From: Ehretia macrophylla
Taxonomy: Eukaryota; Streptophyta; Magnoliopsida; Boraginales; Ehretiaceae
Assembly: GCA_037974665.1 (NCBI GenBank)
Contig: CM075764.1
Coordinates: 80,437,825 to 80,501,824, forward strand
Direction of reading: 5' to 3'
DNA length: 64,000 bases
In this document: positions 23,889 through 36,084 of the stretch, one piece after another
How the letters are laid out: each line of letters starts with the position of its first letter
Numbering within the stretch: the stretch's first letter is position 1
Made by a program: the position numbers and the translations under genes
Notes under the pieces: model-generated
Databases searched by the model: none
What the model was told of the DNA's origin: nothing
What the model saw: only the letters and a program-made list of their open reading frames with translations

Positions 23889-24657
23889 TGATACGAACCA
23901 CGCCAACATGTGACGCGACCCAACACCAAATATGGCAAACGACCCCAAGACCTTTCAGGAATGGATGGAACCGCGACCCTATGCTTAGCAAAGCTAGAAC
24001 CTTGGTATAGTTGAGGACGCCACAAACGAGGATGGAGATCTCGTTTGATAAGTCAGAGTTGAACGCCACAAGAATAATCTTGATAAGTTCAAACAAGTTC
24101 TTGAGAACTTAAGGAGAATAATCTCACAAATTTAATATCAAAGTTGTCTTTTTATTATTTCTTGCAAATCAGCCTTATATAGGCAAAGAACAAATAAGTT
24201 TCCTAATTAGAAAAGACTCCTAAACCCTAGCTGAAATAGAAAAACGTGAATAGTAACTAGGTCAAAGAAAACAAACTTGGAGAAGAAAAGACTCCTATTA
24301 ACTATTCACGTGAATAGTGACATGAATAGTAACTAAAAAGGAAGCAAACTTGCAGCCCAAGAAAAGCTCCTTTCTAGTGTGAACTAATCTTGCAGCCCAA
24401 GAAAGTCTATTTCCTAGTGTGAACACCTAAATTCGTCCATAGTGGACCCTAGGAAATAAACTAGAATACAAATTAAACTTAAACTAAAACTATGATAGAA
24501 TTACAAAGAAATCAAATCTTGACCAAATCTTCAAATCTTCTTGAAACTTCTTGAAGAATCTTGAAGTTCTTGAATCTTGAAAATAGAATCTTGACTTGAA
24601 TCTTTACTGGAAAATTCATCCAAATGGTGCAATTGAATGTGGATGGCTAGTTCGCAT
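23889..24657 (-). mobile_element. 3-prime LTR of non-autonomous gypsy copy C
   Basis: Same LTR family as 13808-14598, about 770 bp, ending on the plus side with TGATACGAACCACGCC. The start in sense orientation is mutated (TAATGCGAAC rather than TGATGAGAAC). It is preceded by the polypurine tract at about 24658-24670. Confidence 0.85.
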
Positions 24658-26678
24658 TATTCCCCCCCTCTTGAGAAGGATTTGTCCTCAAATCCTCCAG
24701 GTTCAAAGACCAGCCTTGGTGGTAGACCATATGGCATGTCCTCGGGAAACACTTTCTCAAAATCCTGCAAGAGAGAAACAACAACACTAGGCAATGCAGA
24801 GTCAAGTTGGTTAAATTTTAAAAGAGACTCTTTGTACATGAGTACAATCATTGGCCATTTTGAGATCAAACCTCTCTTAACCTTTCTTGCTTTTGCATAA
24901 AAATTACTTTGTTTTCTCTCTATTTTTACCTCCTTGGCTGAAGTCTTTTCTCTCCTCACTACCTTTCCAGATTCGGCCTTGCTCTTTTTCATTTCACTCT
25001 CTATCTTTTGCTCACTCAAATTCTTTTGATCACTCAAATTCTTTTGTTCACACAAATTCTTTTGTTCAATCAAGTTCTTTTGATCACTCAATTTTTGTAA
25101 TCTCACTTGATCCTCATAAACTTGATTTGGTGTCATTGGAACTAGAGTGATTGTCCATTGATTGAACATGAATGAGTATTTGTTGGTGAAGCCATCATGC
25201 TGCACACGTCGATCAAATTGCCATGGTCTTCCTAAGAGAAGATGTCCAGCATGCATTGGTACCATATCACACAATACCTCATCTTCATACTTTCTTGTTC
25301 GAAATGGCACCACAACTTGTTTTGTAGCCCCTTCCTCACCACAATCATTCAGCCCCTTATCTTTCACGTGGCAGCGAATATGAAAGATGTTCTCACGCTG
25401 TACTACCTCTTCCTCTTCTTTAGCTTGCAATCTCAAAGCTCGTCGTGCCACTAGTCCAAGCATCTCTCCATAATCTGCCCCAAACTCTTCTTCGCTTACT
25501 TTGGTGTCCTCTAATATAGGCATGTCATCAGAATATGTTTCGTCTTCAGATTCAATCTCACCACTTTCCAAGTCTACCATTGCTCGCTTGTTTGGGCATT
25601 GGCTTGCTATGTGTCCTTGTCCCTGATATTTAAAACATTGAATCTCACTAGATTGAGTCATAGTAGAGGTTGTATTACCTTGAGAGGTCATGGCAATAGT
25701 GGATAGTTTGAGCTCGGGCTTGGCCTTGGAAGTAGACGGATTTTCTTCATCCTTTGGGTAACTCGTCCTCCAAGGTGTAGGTGATGCACTCAAGTATTGT
25801 AATACTTGTCTTGGTCATGTACTACCCCTCTTGAGTTGCTTCTCCACTTTAATTGCTTTATGCACCAAATCCTCTAATTCCACATAATGATGCAACTTTA
25901 TAGTGTTAGCAATCTCTTGATTTAGCCCATTCAAGAATCTGGCCATTGTTGCCTCTCGATCTTCCTCCACATTGGCTTTAATCATAGCCATCTCCATCTC
26001 TTTGTAATACTCATCAACACTCTTATTACCTTGATGAAGACCTTGCAGCTTGAGGTATAAATCTCGATAGTAATGACTTGGTACAAATCGTCGCCTCATC
26101 ACTCTCTTCATCTCATCCCAAGTTGCAATAGGACGATCTCCATTCCGCCTCCTATTGATGCACAACTGATCCCACAAAACAATACCATAATCAGTAAATT
26201 CAATTACAGCAAGTTTTACCTTTTTCAGTTCAGCATAGTTATGACAATCAAACACCAACTCCATCTTCTTCTCCCACTCAAGATATGCTTCGGGATCACT
26301 CCTTCCTTGAAAAGCAGGAATCTTCATCTTGATGCTTCCCAAATTGTTATCAACACGGTTCCTAGCTTCTCTATCTCGGCTATGTCTTCCATTGCTGCCT
26401 ATTAACATCCGATCAAGTTCCTCATATCCTTCTTCTTCAAATTCATCCACAACTTCAATTTCTCTTCGATGCAACCTGTTCCTCCTTGGTGCTTTTGGAG
26501 CAACTGGTGGTTGCACCCTTGGTGTTCTCTGTTCTACCCTAGCCATCCTCTCATGTAGTTGATCAAATTCAGCCCTCATCATTCGTCTCATCTCTCCCAT
26601 CAATGCCTGCATCTGTAAGTTCTGTCCAACGGGTTGTTGAACACCTTCATTAATGTTGTCTGCTTGATTTTGAGACAT
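24657..26678 (-). pseudogene. Gag-protease of non-autonomous gypsy copy C
   Basis: The most complete copy. ATG at 26676-26678 opens gag (287 codons to 25815) with GQNLQMQALMGEM, an EAYLEWEKKMELVFDCHNY core and the helical IANTIKLHHYVELEDLV segment. After a break near 25800 a 378-codon frame carries the knuckle (second Cys changed to Tyr: CFKYQGQGHIASQC), acidic linker and protease remainder. About 38 residues including the protease active site are deleted in frame. The same RT-start-to-tail junction (YGLPPRLVFEPGGFED) and polypurine tract follow. With LTRs on both sides, its whole internal region is only about 2.9 kb. Confidence 0.85.
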
Positions 26679-27576
26679 GATTAAATTTCACTCCCTCACG
26701 TGTTTCACTCAACTCAATTTGGCTTTTACCCTCTATTAATCTCACGCACTCTGCCTTTTTCCTCTCCTATTCTCCTTCAAGTTCCCTAGAACTAATCAAG
26801 AGTACCAAGATAGGCACTAAAGCAGCGTATTACTTTTTTTTCGAAATTTGATGATTTTTTTTTTTTAGACCTCTAAGACTCTGGAAACAAGGTTAGAGAA
26901 AGAAACTTGAATAAAACTCGAAGAAGGAAACCTAGAAAAATAAGGAAAGTTGCAAAAACCCTATTCTAAAACACAAAAATGCCCAAAACTCATAGAAAAC
27001 ATTGGAATTTGGCCCTAAGAGGGTGGTGCCCAGCAAAGCTGTGGGTTATGCTCAGAACGTCGTTTCCCTTCAGAAAAGCTTGGCTACAAAGGCTAATTCA
27101 ACAAAAACAAGTTTTTTTACTGTTCACTTTTTTGCCTTTTTTTTTTTTTTTCAGCTCCGAATTTTTTTTTTCTTTTCTTGAACTTTTTCTTGACCTTTCT
27201 TTTCTTTTCTTGATGTCCCTTTTCTTTTCTTGATGTTCTTTTCTTGATTTTCAGAAACGAAAACAATGACTAAGTAACCAAGATTTCAGATTTGAGCACA
27301 CAACCAATTAGGGTTTTGTCCTAATTGAAAACTTTAACCCTACCCACGGATTTGATGAGAAAACAAGAAAATACTTGAAAGCAAGACACGGATTTCAACA
27401 AGAAAACAGACTTGAAACACAAGATAAGAAACGAAATTCAAGCAAGAACGGAATTGAACACAACCTAAAACGAATTGGCAGCAAGACACAATCAAACAAA
27501 GAAAGGAATTTAAATCTAGACCTAGACTCACGGAATTAACTAAGAAAACAAGAAAAGGATAGGCAAACCTGATAAA
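26679..27576 (-). other. Leader of gypsy copy C
   Basis: About 0.9 kb between the primer site and the gag ATG in sense orientation. It has homopolymer T/A runs (for example near 26850 and 27140 on the plus strand) and repeated TTTTCTTTTCTTGA-type stretches at about 27170-27245. No gene is seen. Its length is normal for a plant gypsy leader. Confidence 0.6.
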
Positions 27577-27594
27577 CCTAAGCTCTGATTACCA
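27577..27594 (-). promoter_or_regulatory. Primer binding site of gypsy copy C
   Basis: The minus strand reads TGGTAATCAGAGCTTAGG two bases downstream of the LTR end at 27597. It resembles the tRNA-iMet complement TGGTATCAGAGC with one inserted A, or may match another methionine tRNA. Position identifies it as the primer site. Confidence 0.7.
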
Positions 27595-27596
27595 AC

Positions 27597-27831
27597 TGAT
27601 ACGAACCACGCCAACATGTGACGCGACCCAACACCAAATATGGCAAACGACCCCAAGACCTTTCAGGAATGGATGGAACCGTGACCCTATGCTTAGCAAA
27701 GCTAGAACCTTGGTATAGTTGAGGACGCCACAAACGAGGATGGAGATCTCGTTTGATAAGTCAGAGTTGAACGCCACAAGAATAATCTTGATAAGTTCGA
27801 AAAAGTTCTTGAGAACTTAAGGAGAATAATC
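27597..27831 (-). mobile_element. Truncated 5-prime LTR of gypsy copy C
   Basis: The last 235 bp (sense orientation) of the family LTR, starting on the plus side with TGATACGAACCACGCC. It stops at ...GGAGAATAATC, where the poly(T) of a minus-strand LINE begins. The rest of the LTR is not found beyond the LINE. Confidence 0.85.
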
Positions 27832-27843
27832 TTTTTTTTTTTG

Positions 27844-28126
27844 CTGGGTCAGCAAGAATGGATTTTATAAAAGATGAATAGATATTACAGGGAATATACA
27901 AGCTCGTAGGCAATCAAACATGCGTGAACAAATCACCACATGAAACAGAAGGTAAAAACAACAAATTGCACACAGGCAACAATAAAATAAAAGAAACGAA
28001 AAGAAAAACTAAGTAAAAATAAAGCAAAGTTGCACGCAGGCAATACTTAAAGGAAAGTAATCCAAATCAATAGATGCAATGATTTCTTCTACAAGAGAAG
28101 GAAACGTAAAAAATCCTTGAAAAAGA
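27844..28126 (-). other. 3-prime UTR of LINE
   Basis: Noncoding region between the ORF2 stop and the poly(A) tail, A/T-rich, with no further features seen. Confidence 0.6.
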
Positions 28127-31100
28127 TTATTTAAGGAGGATATCCAATGAAGCACGCGCCACGAAGTGGCGATTGAAAGATGAGTCCTTGAAACCGCTTC
28201 CAACTTTTGTCTTTGTCAGTACTTCTTCTTTAATGTTGGAAAGGATTTCTTCTTCAATAGCAGCAGTATTCTCGAAAAGTCTGTTGTTCCTTTCTCTCCA
28301 AATATGGTAAATAGAAGCACAGAAGAGCAACCGAAACATGTATTCCCTGATGTTTCCTTTACCTACAAAAGATTGATGAAGCATTATAATATCAGAAAAG
28401 GAATACATATTAGCATCAATATAAAGTAATTGCAAACCTCCCTTCCAGATTCTTTTTGTGAAGCAGCATTCAAAGAATAAGTGATCCCGGGTTTCTGGGC
28501 CTTGATGACAGAAAATGCAGTGAGCATGGGAGATAGTGCCCCAACAAAGAAGGCGGTAGCGAGTAGGAAGGCGATCCAGGCAAGCAAGCCAAGCAATGAA
28601 ACTGTGACGGGGAATGTTGCGAGTGAACCAAGTGATGGAAGACCAATTAACAGAAGGACCTCTATCTCTGATAAAGTCCCATGCTTTACGAAATGAGAAG
28701 GAGCTACCAGTTGTAAGCTTCCAAGTAAACGTATCAGGACTGGTAGTGGGAAGATAGGTGGAAGGGTCAAGACTAGCAATATCAGGAGGGTGAAAAGGCC
28801 AGTTCCAATTATTATTGATAAACACGTCTGAAACTTTTGCATTCCAAGAAGGGTAGAACACATCAATCCCAAATAAATCGGAGAGAACTCCACGGGGATG
28901 CCAGTTATCATGCCAAAAGAAAGTGTTGTTGCCATTACCAATTTTGTGAGAAATAAGCTCTTTGACAACTGGTCTCAACTGAAGAAGTTTTCTCCAAGTC
29001 CAGCTGGTGTCAGCGGGAATACTCATAGTCCAAATGCATTTGTCTTTGATGTGATTATTCCAAACCCAACGACTCCAGATAGTGCCTCTCATAGAGTACA
29101 TCCTCCAAAACAACTTCATAAAAGCAGCACGATTGACTTCATCAAGGGATCTAAGACCGAGACCACCTTCATTGAAAGGCTTGCAGATCTTGTTCCAAGC
29201 AACTTTAGGGCCATTACCTCTCCAGAGGAAAGCAGCAAATTTTCTCTCAATCTCAACAAGAATGCTTTTAGGGATAAGGAGAACCAAAGCCCAAAAGAGG
29301 TGCAAGTGGTTGAGAACAGACTTGATGAGTTGAAGCCTTCCAGCAAAAGTAAGCCAATTATAGGTCCAATGATCAATTCTATTCGAGATTTTATCAAGCA
29401 AAATTTGACAATCTTGCTTTCTCAGCATGCCAGAGATAAGAGGGACCCCTAGATAACGGATAGGGAGTTTGCCTTCTTTGAATCCCAAAAGACCAATAAT
29501 GGATTGCCTAAGAGCACATGAACCTCCTCCAAAAAAACCTTCACTCTTGTCCGGATTAAACTGGAGACCAGAAAGACGATGAAAGGTGTTGAGAGTGTTG
29601 ATAAAGTCTTGAATTGTAGCGGGCTCAGCTTTACAGAAAAGGAGGAGATCATCAGCAAAGCAGAGATGGTTGAGCTTCATCATTGAGCAACGAGGGTGAA
29701 AGCCAAAGTTGCTTTTCAAGGTCAAGATATTAAGCATGCATGTAAGAACCTCCATGGCGATGACAAAAAGATATGGGGAGATAGGGTCCCCTTGTCTGAC
29801 ACCATTTGTACCGTGAAAATACCCCTCAAGACTACCATTGATTGAGACAGAGAACCGAGGAGAAGAAATACAAGCACTGATCCAGCTGATGAAGACATTG
29901 GGAAAACCAAAGGCCTACAAAGTAAGAAGAACAAAATCCCAACGGAGCGAGTCAAAAGCCTTTAAAAGGTCAACCTTGAGAGCACATCTAGGAGTTGGAT
30001 TCTTCCTGTTATAGCCCCTCACAATATCTTGAGCAATCAAAATATTCCCTGAAATGAGTCTCTTTTCAACAAATGCAGATTGGTTCCCGGAGATGATAAG
30101 AGGCAGGGAGCGTTTGATACGATTGGCCAAAATCTTAGTGATGCACTTGTAGATGGTGTTGCAGCATGAAATGGGTCTGAAATCCTTAACCATACAAGGG
30201 TTTGCAACTTTAGGAACCAGAGCAATAAATGTAGAGTTGACTTCTTTAAGGAGAGAGGAAGATTGAAAGAAAGACTGAACAACAGAAATGACGTCTCCTC
30301 CGACAATGGTCCAAGCAGTTTTATAAAAGTGGGACGTGAAGCCATCTGGTCCCGGGCTTTTACTTCCATTTAAACTGAACATAGTAGCTTTGATTTCATC
30401 AGCAGTAACTGGTAATGAAAGATCAGTGGCAGACTCATAGGGGATGGTTTTTTACACAATGGACTTGATGTCTTCCAGGCTGAAACGTTCCCTGTGCACA
30501 TCAGATGAGCCAAGAGAGTTAGTGAAAAAATTAAGAATTTCATTTTTTACCTCATCATCCCTGGTGAGAACATTTCCATTGTCGTCCACAAGTCTAGAAA
30601 TGGTGTTCCTGGCAAACTGACTCTTGATAGCTTTGTGGAAGAACGCAGTATTTGAATCCCCATCCTTAATCCATTGAATTCTTGATTTTTGGAGAAGAAT
30701 TGAATCAAATGAATTTGAGAGGGATTCAAGTTCCAGGCCAAGTGCATTTCCCTAAATAATATCATCTGTGGTTGCTGTACCTAAAAGCATTGCCTGTTGA
30801 AAGAAAGCAAGTTTTTCTCTGACAGAAGAAATTTGATCAGCAAGATTAGAGAAATACAACTGGTTAAAACTTTTAAGTGCTAACTTGAGCTTTTTCTGTT
30901 TCTGAACAAGTCTAAACATGGGGGAACCGATAATGGGACAGTCCCAAACCTCCCGAACAGTATCAAGGAATTTATCATGACCAGTCCAAGCATTAAAAAA
31001 CTTAAAAGGTTTGGGTTTGGGGAGAACAAGAATGGAGGTGTAAAGGACCAAGGGGGCATGATCAGAGGGACCGGGGCTCTCAATATGGACAGTAGAGTGA

Positions 31101-31732
31101 TCAAACATGTCAAACCAAAGCTGATTAACAAGGACCCTATCAAGTTTAGAGGCTTTAAAATTATCCCCCGAGCTTTTGTTGCTCCAAGTGAAGAAAGAGC
31201 CTGAACTAGGGTGGTCATAAAGAGAGGCTGAAGAAATACAATTTCTGAAATCAGCAAGGGAAGAAGACTGGGAGCAATTTTCAGTTCTGTCTTCAACTTC
31301 AAGAATCTCATTAAAATCACCTAAAACACACCAGGGGAGTGAATGAGCATTCCAATGAGATATTCTAGACCAAAGACTCCTTCTTTCGGAAACAGTATTC
31401 CTGCCATAAACAAAGGTAGCCAAGAGAGACGAATCATCAATAAGGGAGTGAACCTGGCAATGGATGGCTTGATCCATGGAGTCAAGTTTAATGAGATGAG
31501 CCCTGCGTAAATTCCAAAAAATCCAAATACGACCAGAGTGACAGGAATCATGGTTATGAATGAAACCAATTTGTTGAAAACGATTACCAATGACTGAGTT
31601 AGCTTTAAAACTTTTAACTTTGGTTTCAAGAATGCCAAAAACATCAATAGAGTGTTTATTTACAAAATGTAAAACTTCTTTTTGTTTGACGGGTTTATGG
31701 AAACCCCTTATGTTCCAGGAGCAAAAGATCAT
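28127..31732 (-). pseudogene. LINE ORF2: endonuclease and reverse transcriptase
   Basis: The endonuclease domain begins at ATG 31730-31732 (IFCSWNIRGFHKPVKQ) and has the family motifs ILETKVK, VLGDFNEIL and SDHAPLVLY. It is open to 30752. RT follows with SPGPDGF, ANRIKRSLPLIISGNQSAF, the GVRQGDPISPYLF region and the catalytic FADDLLLF (about 29660). The C-terminal zf-RVT domain carries the usual Trp/Cys/His pattern (CWGTISHAHCIFCH). No RNase H is present. Frame changes near 30750, 30385 and 29930-29750 make it a pseudogene, but domain order is intact. Confidence 0.85.
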
Positions 31733-32283
31733 AAAAAACGGGAAGGGGTAGCAAGAATGCCCGGAGGGACTCCTGTAGGGGGCAAAGGAGTCTTACCATC
31801 CACCAGAGATTTAACAGCTAATGAGAGATCACTAGGAGTTGAGGTATTCAAGGGAGCTTCAATAATCTTATCACCACCCACATTTTGGAGAGGGTTGAAT
31901 TTATTCATGCTTGGGTTGGGAGGGGAGAAAGGTTTAGGAGGTAAGCGAGAAGTTGAGGGGAGGGAAGAGGGGGTGATAGAGCTTGGGGTAGGGAGAAGCC
32001 CTTTTTGGGGATGGGCCGTAGGTATTGGAAGGGGGACAAAGGTACTGTCAATGGTTGAGGTTGCGTTTAGGTTCTCACCAGTTTTCAGATTCATAGGGAT
32101 AATATTTTCTTTCGGGAGATCGTTTCTGACTTGAGTTTCAGATTCAGGTATCGTAGCTTGGTACCTCCTAGGAGCATACTGATTACCCTTTCGGGAGACA
32201 GATTTCCATTCATCATTCTTTCGTTGCTGCTTTTTCGGACCATCAGCCACATGTTCTTTGATAGGTTGCTTAGGACAGTTGTT
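31729..32283 (-). pseudogene. LINE ORF1 C-terminal part
   Basis: Open frame of at least 174 codons. It starts within the CCHC knuckle end (NCPKQ) and is followed by a long Pro/Ser/Asn-rich tail. Its stop TGA overlaps the ORF2 ATG as ATGA (31729-31732), a layout that suggests termination-reinitiation. The N-terminal nucleic-acid-binding domain is missing by 5-prime truncation. It has a different C-terminus from the ORF1-only family elsewhere in the window. Confidence 0.75.
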
Positions 32284-33546
32284 ATTGTTTAGATATAAAA
32301 GCTTTTACATGTATTACATAAAGAAAAGGATAAGATATTTAGATATAAAAGCTTTTACATGTATTTGCCCCGTTTTACGTGCACTTGCGTGCATTCAAGT
32401 GGATTTGGGTAACATGTATCATGGAAAACAATTAAATGTTACCAATTAGCAATTAAGTAGCTAGATAGTTAGGATTTAACTAGAATGGCAAACTAGAAAA
32501 TAAGCAATTAGTTAGAGGGGCAAGTTATTTATTTGGCCTATTAAAAAATATCCTACCTACCATCTATTAAAACAAAACAAAACAACACACAAACATACAC
32601 ACACACAATCGGTTCAAACACATACACACGCACGACTAAAACAAGAAGAGAAGAAAGAAAGAAAAGAATAAAGGGGAAGAATAAGGAATTAAGGAAGATA
32701 GGCTTGGATTCTTGCTTGTTCTTGCTCATTCTTGCTAGTGCGTCACTTGTTCTTCCATTTAAGCATCCTCAAGGTGAGGGGTCTAAACTCTTTTCAAGGG
32801 TTTTCAAAGTTCATAGCATAATACTTGCTTATATTGCCATACATGAGAAGATACATGATAGAACTTGCTATAATATGTGATTTGATGGCTTATTACACAC
32901 TATTTTAGTAAAGACAAATTGATATAGTAAATGTGGATGAATGAGTTTGATTTTCGGATATGTTGTAGTTAGAAGGTAATGGAACAACTTTTATTTTGTA
33001 TGTCTGTCTTGGTTTTGAAGTTAAGATGGACTTGGTGGCCATGTATGTGTGGAATACAGATTTTATAAGCTCTGTCAGTGCAGTAATTTTGTGTTGATTA
33101 TTTGAATGAGCAAATGATGTTTACAATACTTGATTTTCTAGTATAACGTAGTAGACTCATAGTAGAACAAAGTTTGTGTTGGGTGTTTGTTGAGATTAAG
33201 TGGTTAAGTTGCTCTAATAGGCTCATTTTCGAGAGGTTACTGTAAATATGCAAAACTGAACTCATTCCTGCGCACTGATTTTTCATGATTGATTTGAAGT
33301 GCCAAATGATGTTCTAGTTATCTGATTTCCGGATATGTTGTGCAAAACTCATATTGGAACAAGTTTTGTGTCTAGTGCTTGTTCATATTTTGAGGTTTAG
33401 ATGCTCGTTTAAGGTCATTACAGTGAGGTATCGATTCTCTCGAAAGTGCTAGACAGATTTGCACAGTGATATTCTAGAGGTTATAACTTTGTAAATTTAA
33501 CTCAGAATTAAGCTCTGTTTGATGCTATCATTATCTACACTTGAAG
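32284..33546. other. Unassigned region, possibly LTR remnant
   Basis: No gene seen. It holds a short tandem repeat (TTTAGATATAAAAGCTTTT repeated about 49 bp apart at 32289 and 32338), CA-rich and GA-rich stretches near 32590-32680 and a TTCTTGCT-rich stretch near 32715. Such wording is common in LTRs near the transcript start, but no paired LTR was found. Confidence 0.4.
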
Positions 33547-34350
33547 TGTCACGCCCCCGACCCTGAACCCGCAGAGGTTAAGGCTGGAACGTGACGTGTT
33601 AACAGACTTAATACCTGTACAATCATGATTCGATAACCTAACACGCATTTACATACCACCAGTACTTCAAATGGTGGCCTAACTCCCCGGCACTTCATAG
33701 TTACATCATCATGATTAATATTTACAAGACCTAGTTCCACTAAAGACCCCTAGATCTCAAGTGAGTAAGGTGTTAAGTTAATTACAACCCATTCGCCAAA
33801 AGGAATAGTACAATACTTAAAGTTATGCAAGTTCGTAACAGTTCTTAATACAAAAGGAACATATCCAATTACAAACATGCATCACAACAAGCAGAAATCT
33901 TCTTCATCAAGCAGAGTAGCATCACCCTCAACTTGAGCAATCGGCTCAGGCTCAATCTCACCTAAAAGTGTTAAAAAGAAGGGTGAGCTACACTACTTAG
34001 CTCAACGAGGGATAACAGGAAGGGATTTTCGCAAGAGTTTTATCCTTTCGAAACCATTTGAAAATCCATGTCGTGCATACATAATCAGTGTAATAATAAC
34101 ATATAACCCAACTCTTCAAGGGGCTAGGGCCTAAGCAAGAGTGGTAACATAGGATTAAAAGGATACGGTGGTATTTGCAATTGTTGAAGTCGGTCGGCCT
34201 TGAATCAATCATCAATATCAAACCCCCTTACTCTAACCATAGGGTAATCCGAGTAAAGCCAATTCCTATGACTCACCTCTCCAATAGTTGAAACCCAAGT
34301 AAGAGTGGGATTAGGGTCCATGGTAGCCAAAACTCACATTTACTGAATTT
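33547..34350 (+). mobile_element. Gypsy LTR 5-prime fragment
   Basis: Starts TGTCACGCCCCCGACCC, a common start of plant gypsy LTRs, and includes a GGGTGAGCTACACTACTTAGC stretch typical of the same class. It stops where a minus-strand gypsy RT fragment begins. No end or target duplication is visible. Confidence 0.55.
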
Positions 34351-34368
34351 GGTGTACAACTGATGTTC

Positions 34369-35256
34369 TCATAACTTTTGTAACACCAAATGTAGATGTC
34401 TCTCATGCTCCTCCTCCATCTTGGAATACTCCAAAATATCATCTATGAATATCACCACGAATTGATCCAAATAAGGCTGGAACAGCCTGTTCATCAAGTC
34501 CATAAAAGCAGCAGGAACATTCGTTAGTCCAAACGGCATCACTACAAATTCATAATGTCTGTACCTTATTCTAAAAGCTGACTTAGGCACGTCTTCCTTC
34601 TTGATACGAAGCTGATAATAACCCTACCTCAAATCAAACTTCGAATAAACTTTGGCTCCTAGTAATTGATCAAACAACTCATCTATCAATGGCAAGGGAT
34701 ACTTGTTCTTAACAGTTACATGATTCAATCCCCGATAATTAATACATAGCCTCAATGTATCATCTTTCTTCTTCACGAACAAAACCGGGCCTCCCCAAGG
34801 AGATGAGCTAGGTTGAACAAACCATTTTTCTAACAATCCTTGCAATTGAATCTTCAATTCTTGCAATTCAGTCGGGGCCATCCGATATAGTGCCTTTGAG
34901 ATGGGTTGAGTACCTGGCAATACCTCTATTACAAAATCAATCTCCCTTTTTGGTGGCAATCCCAGTAATTCTTCCAGAAATACATCAATATATTCTTTCA
35001 CCACTAGTACCTTTGCAAGTTTGGCTTGATCTGTTGGCTTGTTGATCAAATAAGCCAAGTATCCATTACATCCTTTTCTCATTAACTTCACAGCCTTAAT
35101 GGAGGACACCACAGCATTACCTGAAAATTCACCTCTACCTTTCACTTCAATCACAGGTTGACCCGGTACCTGCAACTTCACACTCTTCGTTCGGCAATCC
35201 AACTAGGCATAATTGCGAGCTAACCAATCCATTCCCAATATAACATCATATTTTTG
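34369..35256 (-). pseudogene. Gypsy protease-RT fragment
   Basis: Minus strand: the end of the protease (YDVILGMDWLA), then RT from the KPTDQ/EYIDVF region through [46 protein letters not shown] and the catalytic [15 protein letters not shown] codons occur near 35204 and just after the DLR motif where family members have other residues. It ends abruptly at a LHLVLQKL segment. It is a Tekay-like chromovirus relative, different from the gypsy at 53205. The IR1 arm boundary cuts into its upstream side. Confidence 0.8.
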
Positions 35257-35285
35257 AAGACAAATCCTTCTCAAGAGGGGGGGAA

Positions 35286-36076
35286 TGATGAGAACCAGCC
35301 TTGAGCGTCCATATTCAATGAACCAATTGAAGCGCCCACATTGAATGAACTAATTGGGCGACCACATTCATTGAACCTTTTGGGAGAATTTTCCAGCAAA
35401 GATTCAAGTCAAGATTCTATTTTCAAGATTCAAGAACTTCAAGATTCTTCAAGAAGTTTCAAGAAGATTCGAAGATTTAGTCAAGATTTGATTTCTTTAT
35501 AATTCTATCCTAGTTTTAGTTTAATTCCCTATGGACGAATTTAGGTGTTCACACTAGGAAAGAGACTTTATTGGGCCGCAGGATTAGGTGTTCACACTAG
35601 AAAGGAGTTTTTCTTGGGCTGCAAGTTTGCTTCCTTTTTAGTTACTATTCACGTGAATAGTTAAAAGGATACTTTTCTTGGTCTCCAAGTTTGTTTCCTT
35701 TGACCTAGTTACTATTCACGTTTTCCTACTTGGGCTAGGGTTCAGGAGTCCTTTTTCAAGCAGGATACTTATTTGTTATTGCCTATATAAGGCTCCTTTT
35801 TGTGATAATAAAGGAAGACAACTTTGATATTAAAATTGTGAGATTATTCTCCTTAAGTTCTCAAGAACTTTTTCGAACTTATCAAGATTATTCTTGTGGC
35901 GTTCATCTCTGACTTATCAAACGAGATCTCCATCCTCGTTTGTGGCCTCCTCAACTCTACCAAGGTTCTAGCTTTGCTAAGCATAGGGTCGCGGTTCCAT
36001 CCATTCTTGAAAGGTCTTGGGGTCGTTTGCCATATTTGGTGTTGGGTCGCGTCGTATGTTGGTGTGGTTCGTATCA
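35286..36076 (+). mobile_element. Non-autonomous gypsy LTR, right arm
   Basis: Mirror of 13808-14598. Starts TGATGAGAACC after a polypurine tract (about 35273-35285) and ends GGTTCGTATCA. Only about 29 bp of the internal region remain upstream of it (35257-35285), so the coding part of this copy was lost or replaced at the arm boundary. Confidence 0.85.
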
Positions 36077-36084
36077 AATACCCA

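Larger units (their letters stand above)
27832..32283 (-). mobile_element. L1-type LINE, 5-prime truncated
   Basis: Minus-strand LINE with a poly(A) tail (T run at 27832-27843), ORF2 (endonuclease, RT, C-terminal zinc-finger RVT domain) and the C-terminal part of ORF1. It is truncated inside the ORF1 knuckle (an NCPKQPIKEH end at 32283). No target-site duplication could be seen. The left flank is gypsy LTR and the right flank is unrelated sequence, so the insertion site has been rearranged. Confidence 0.85.
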
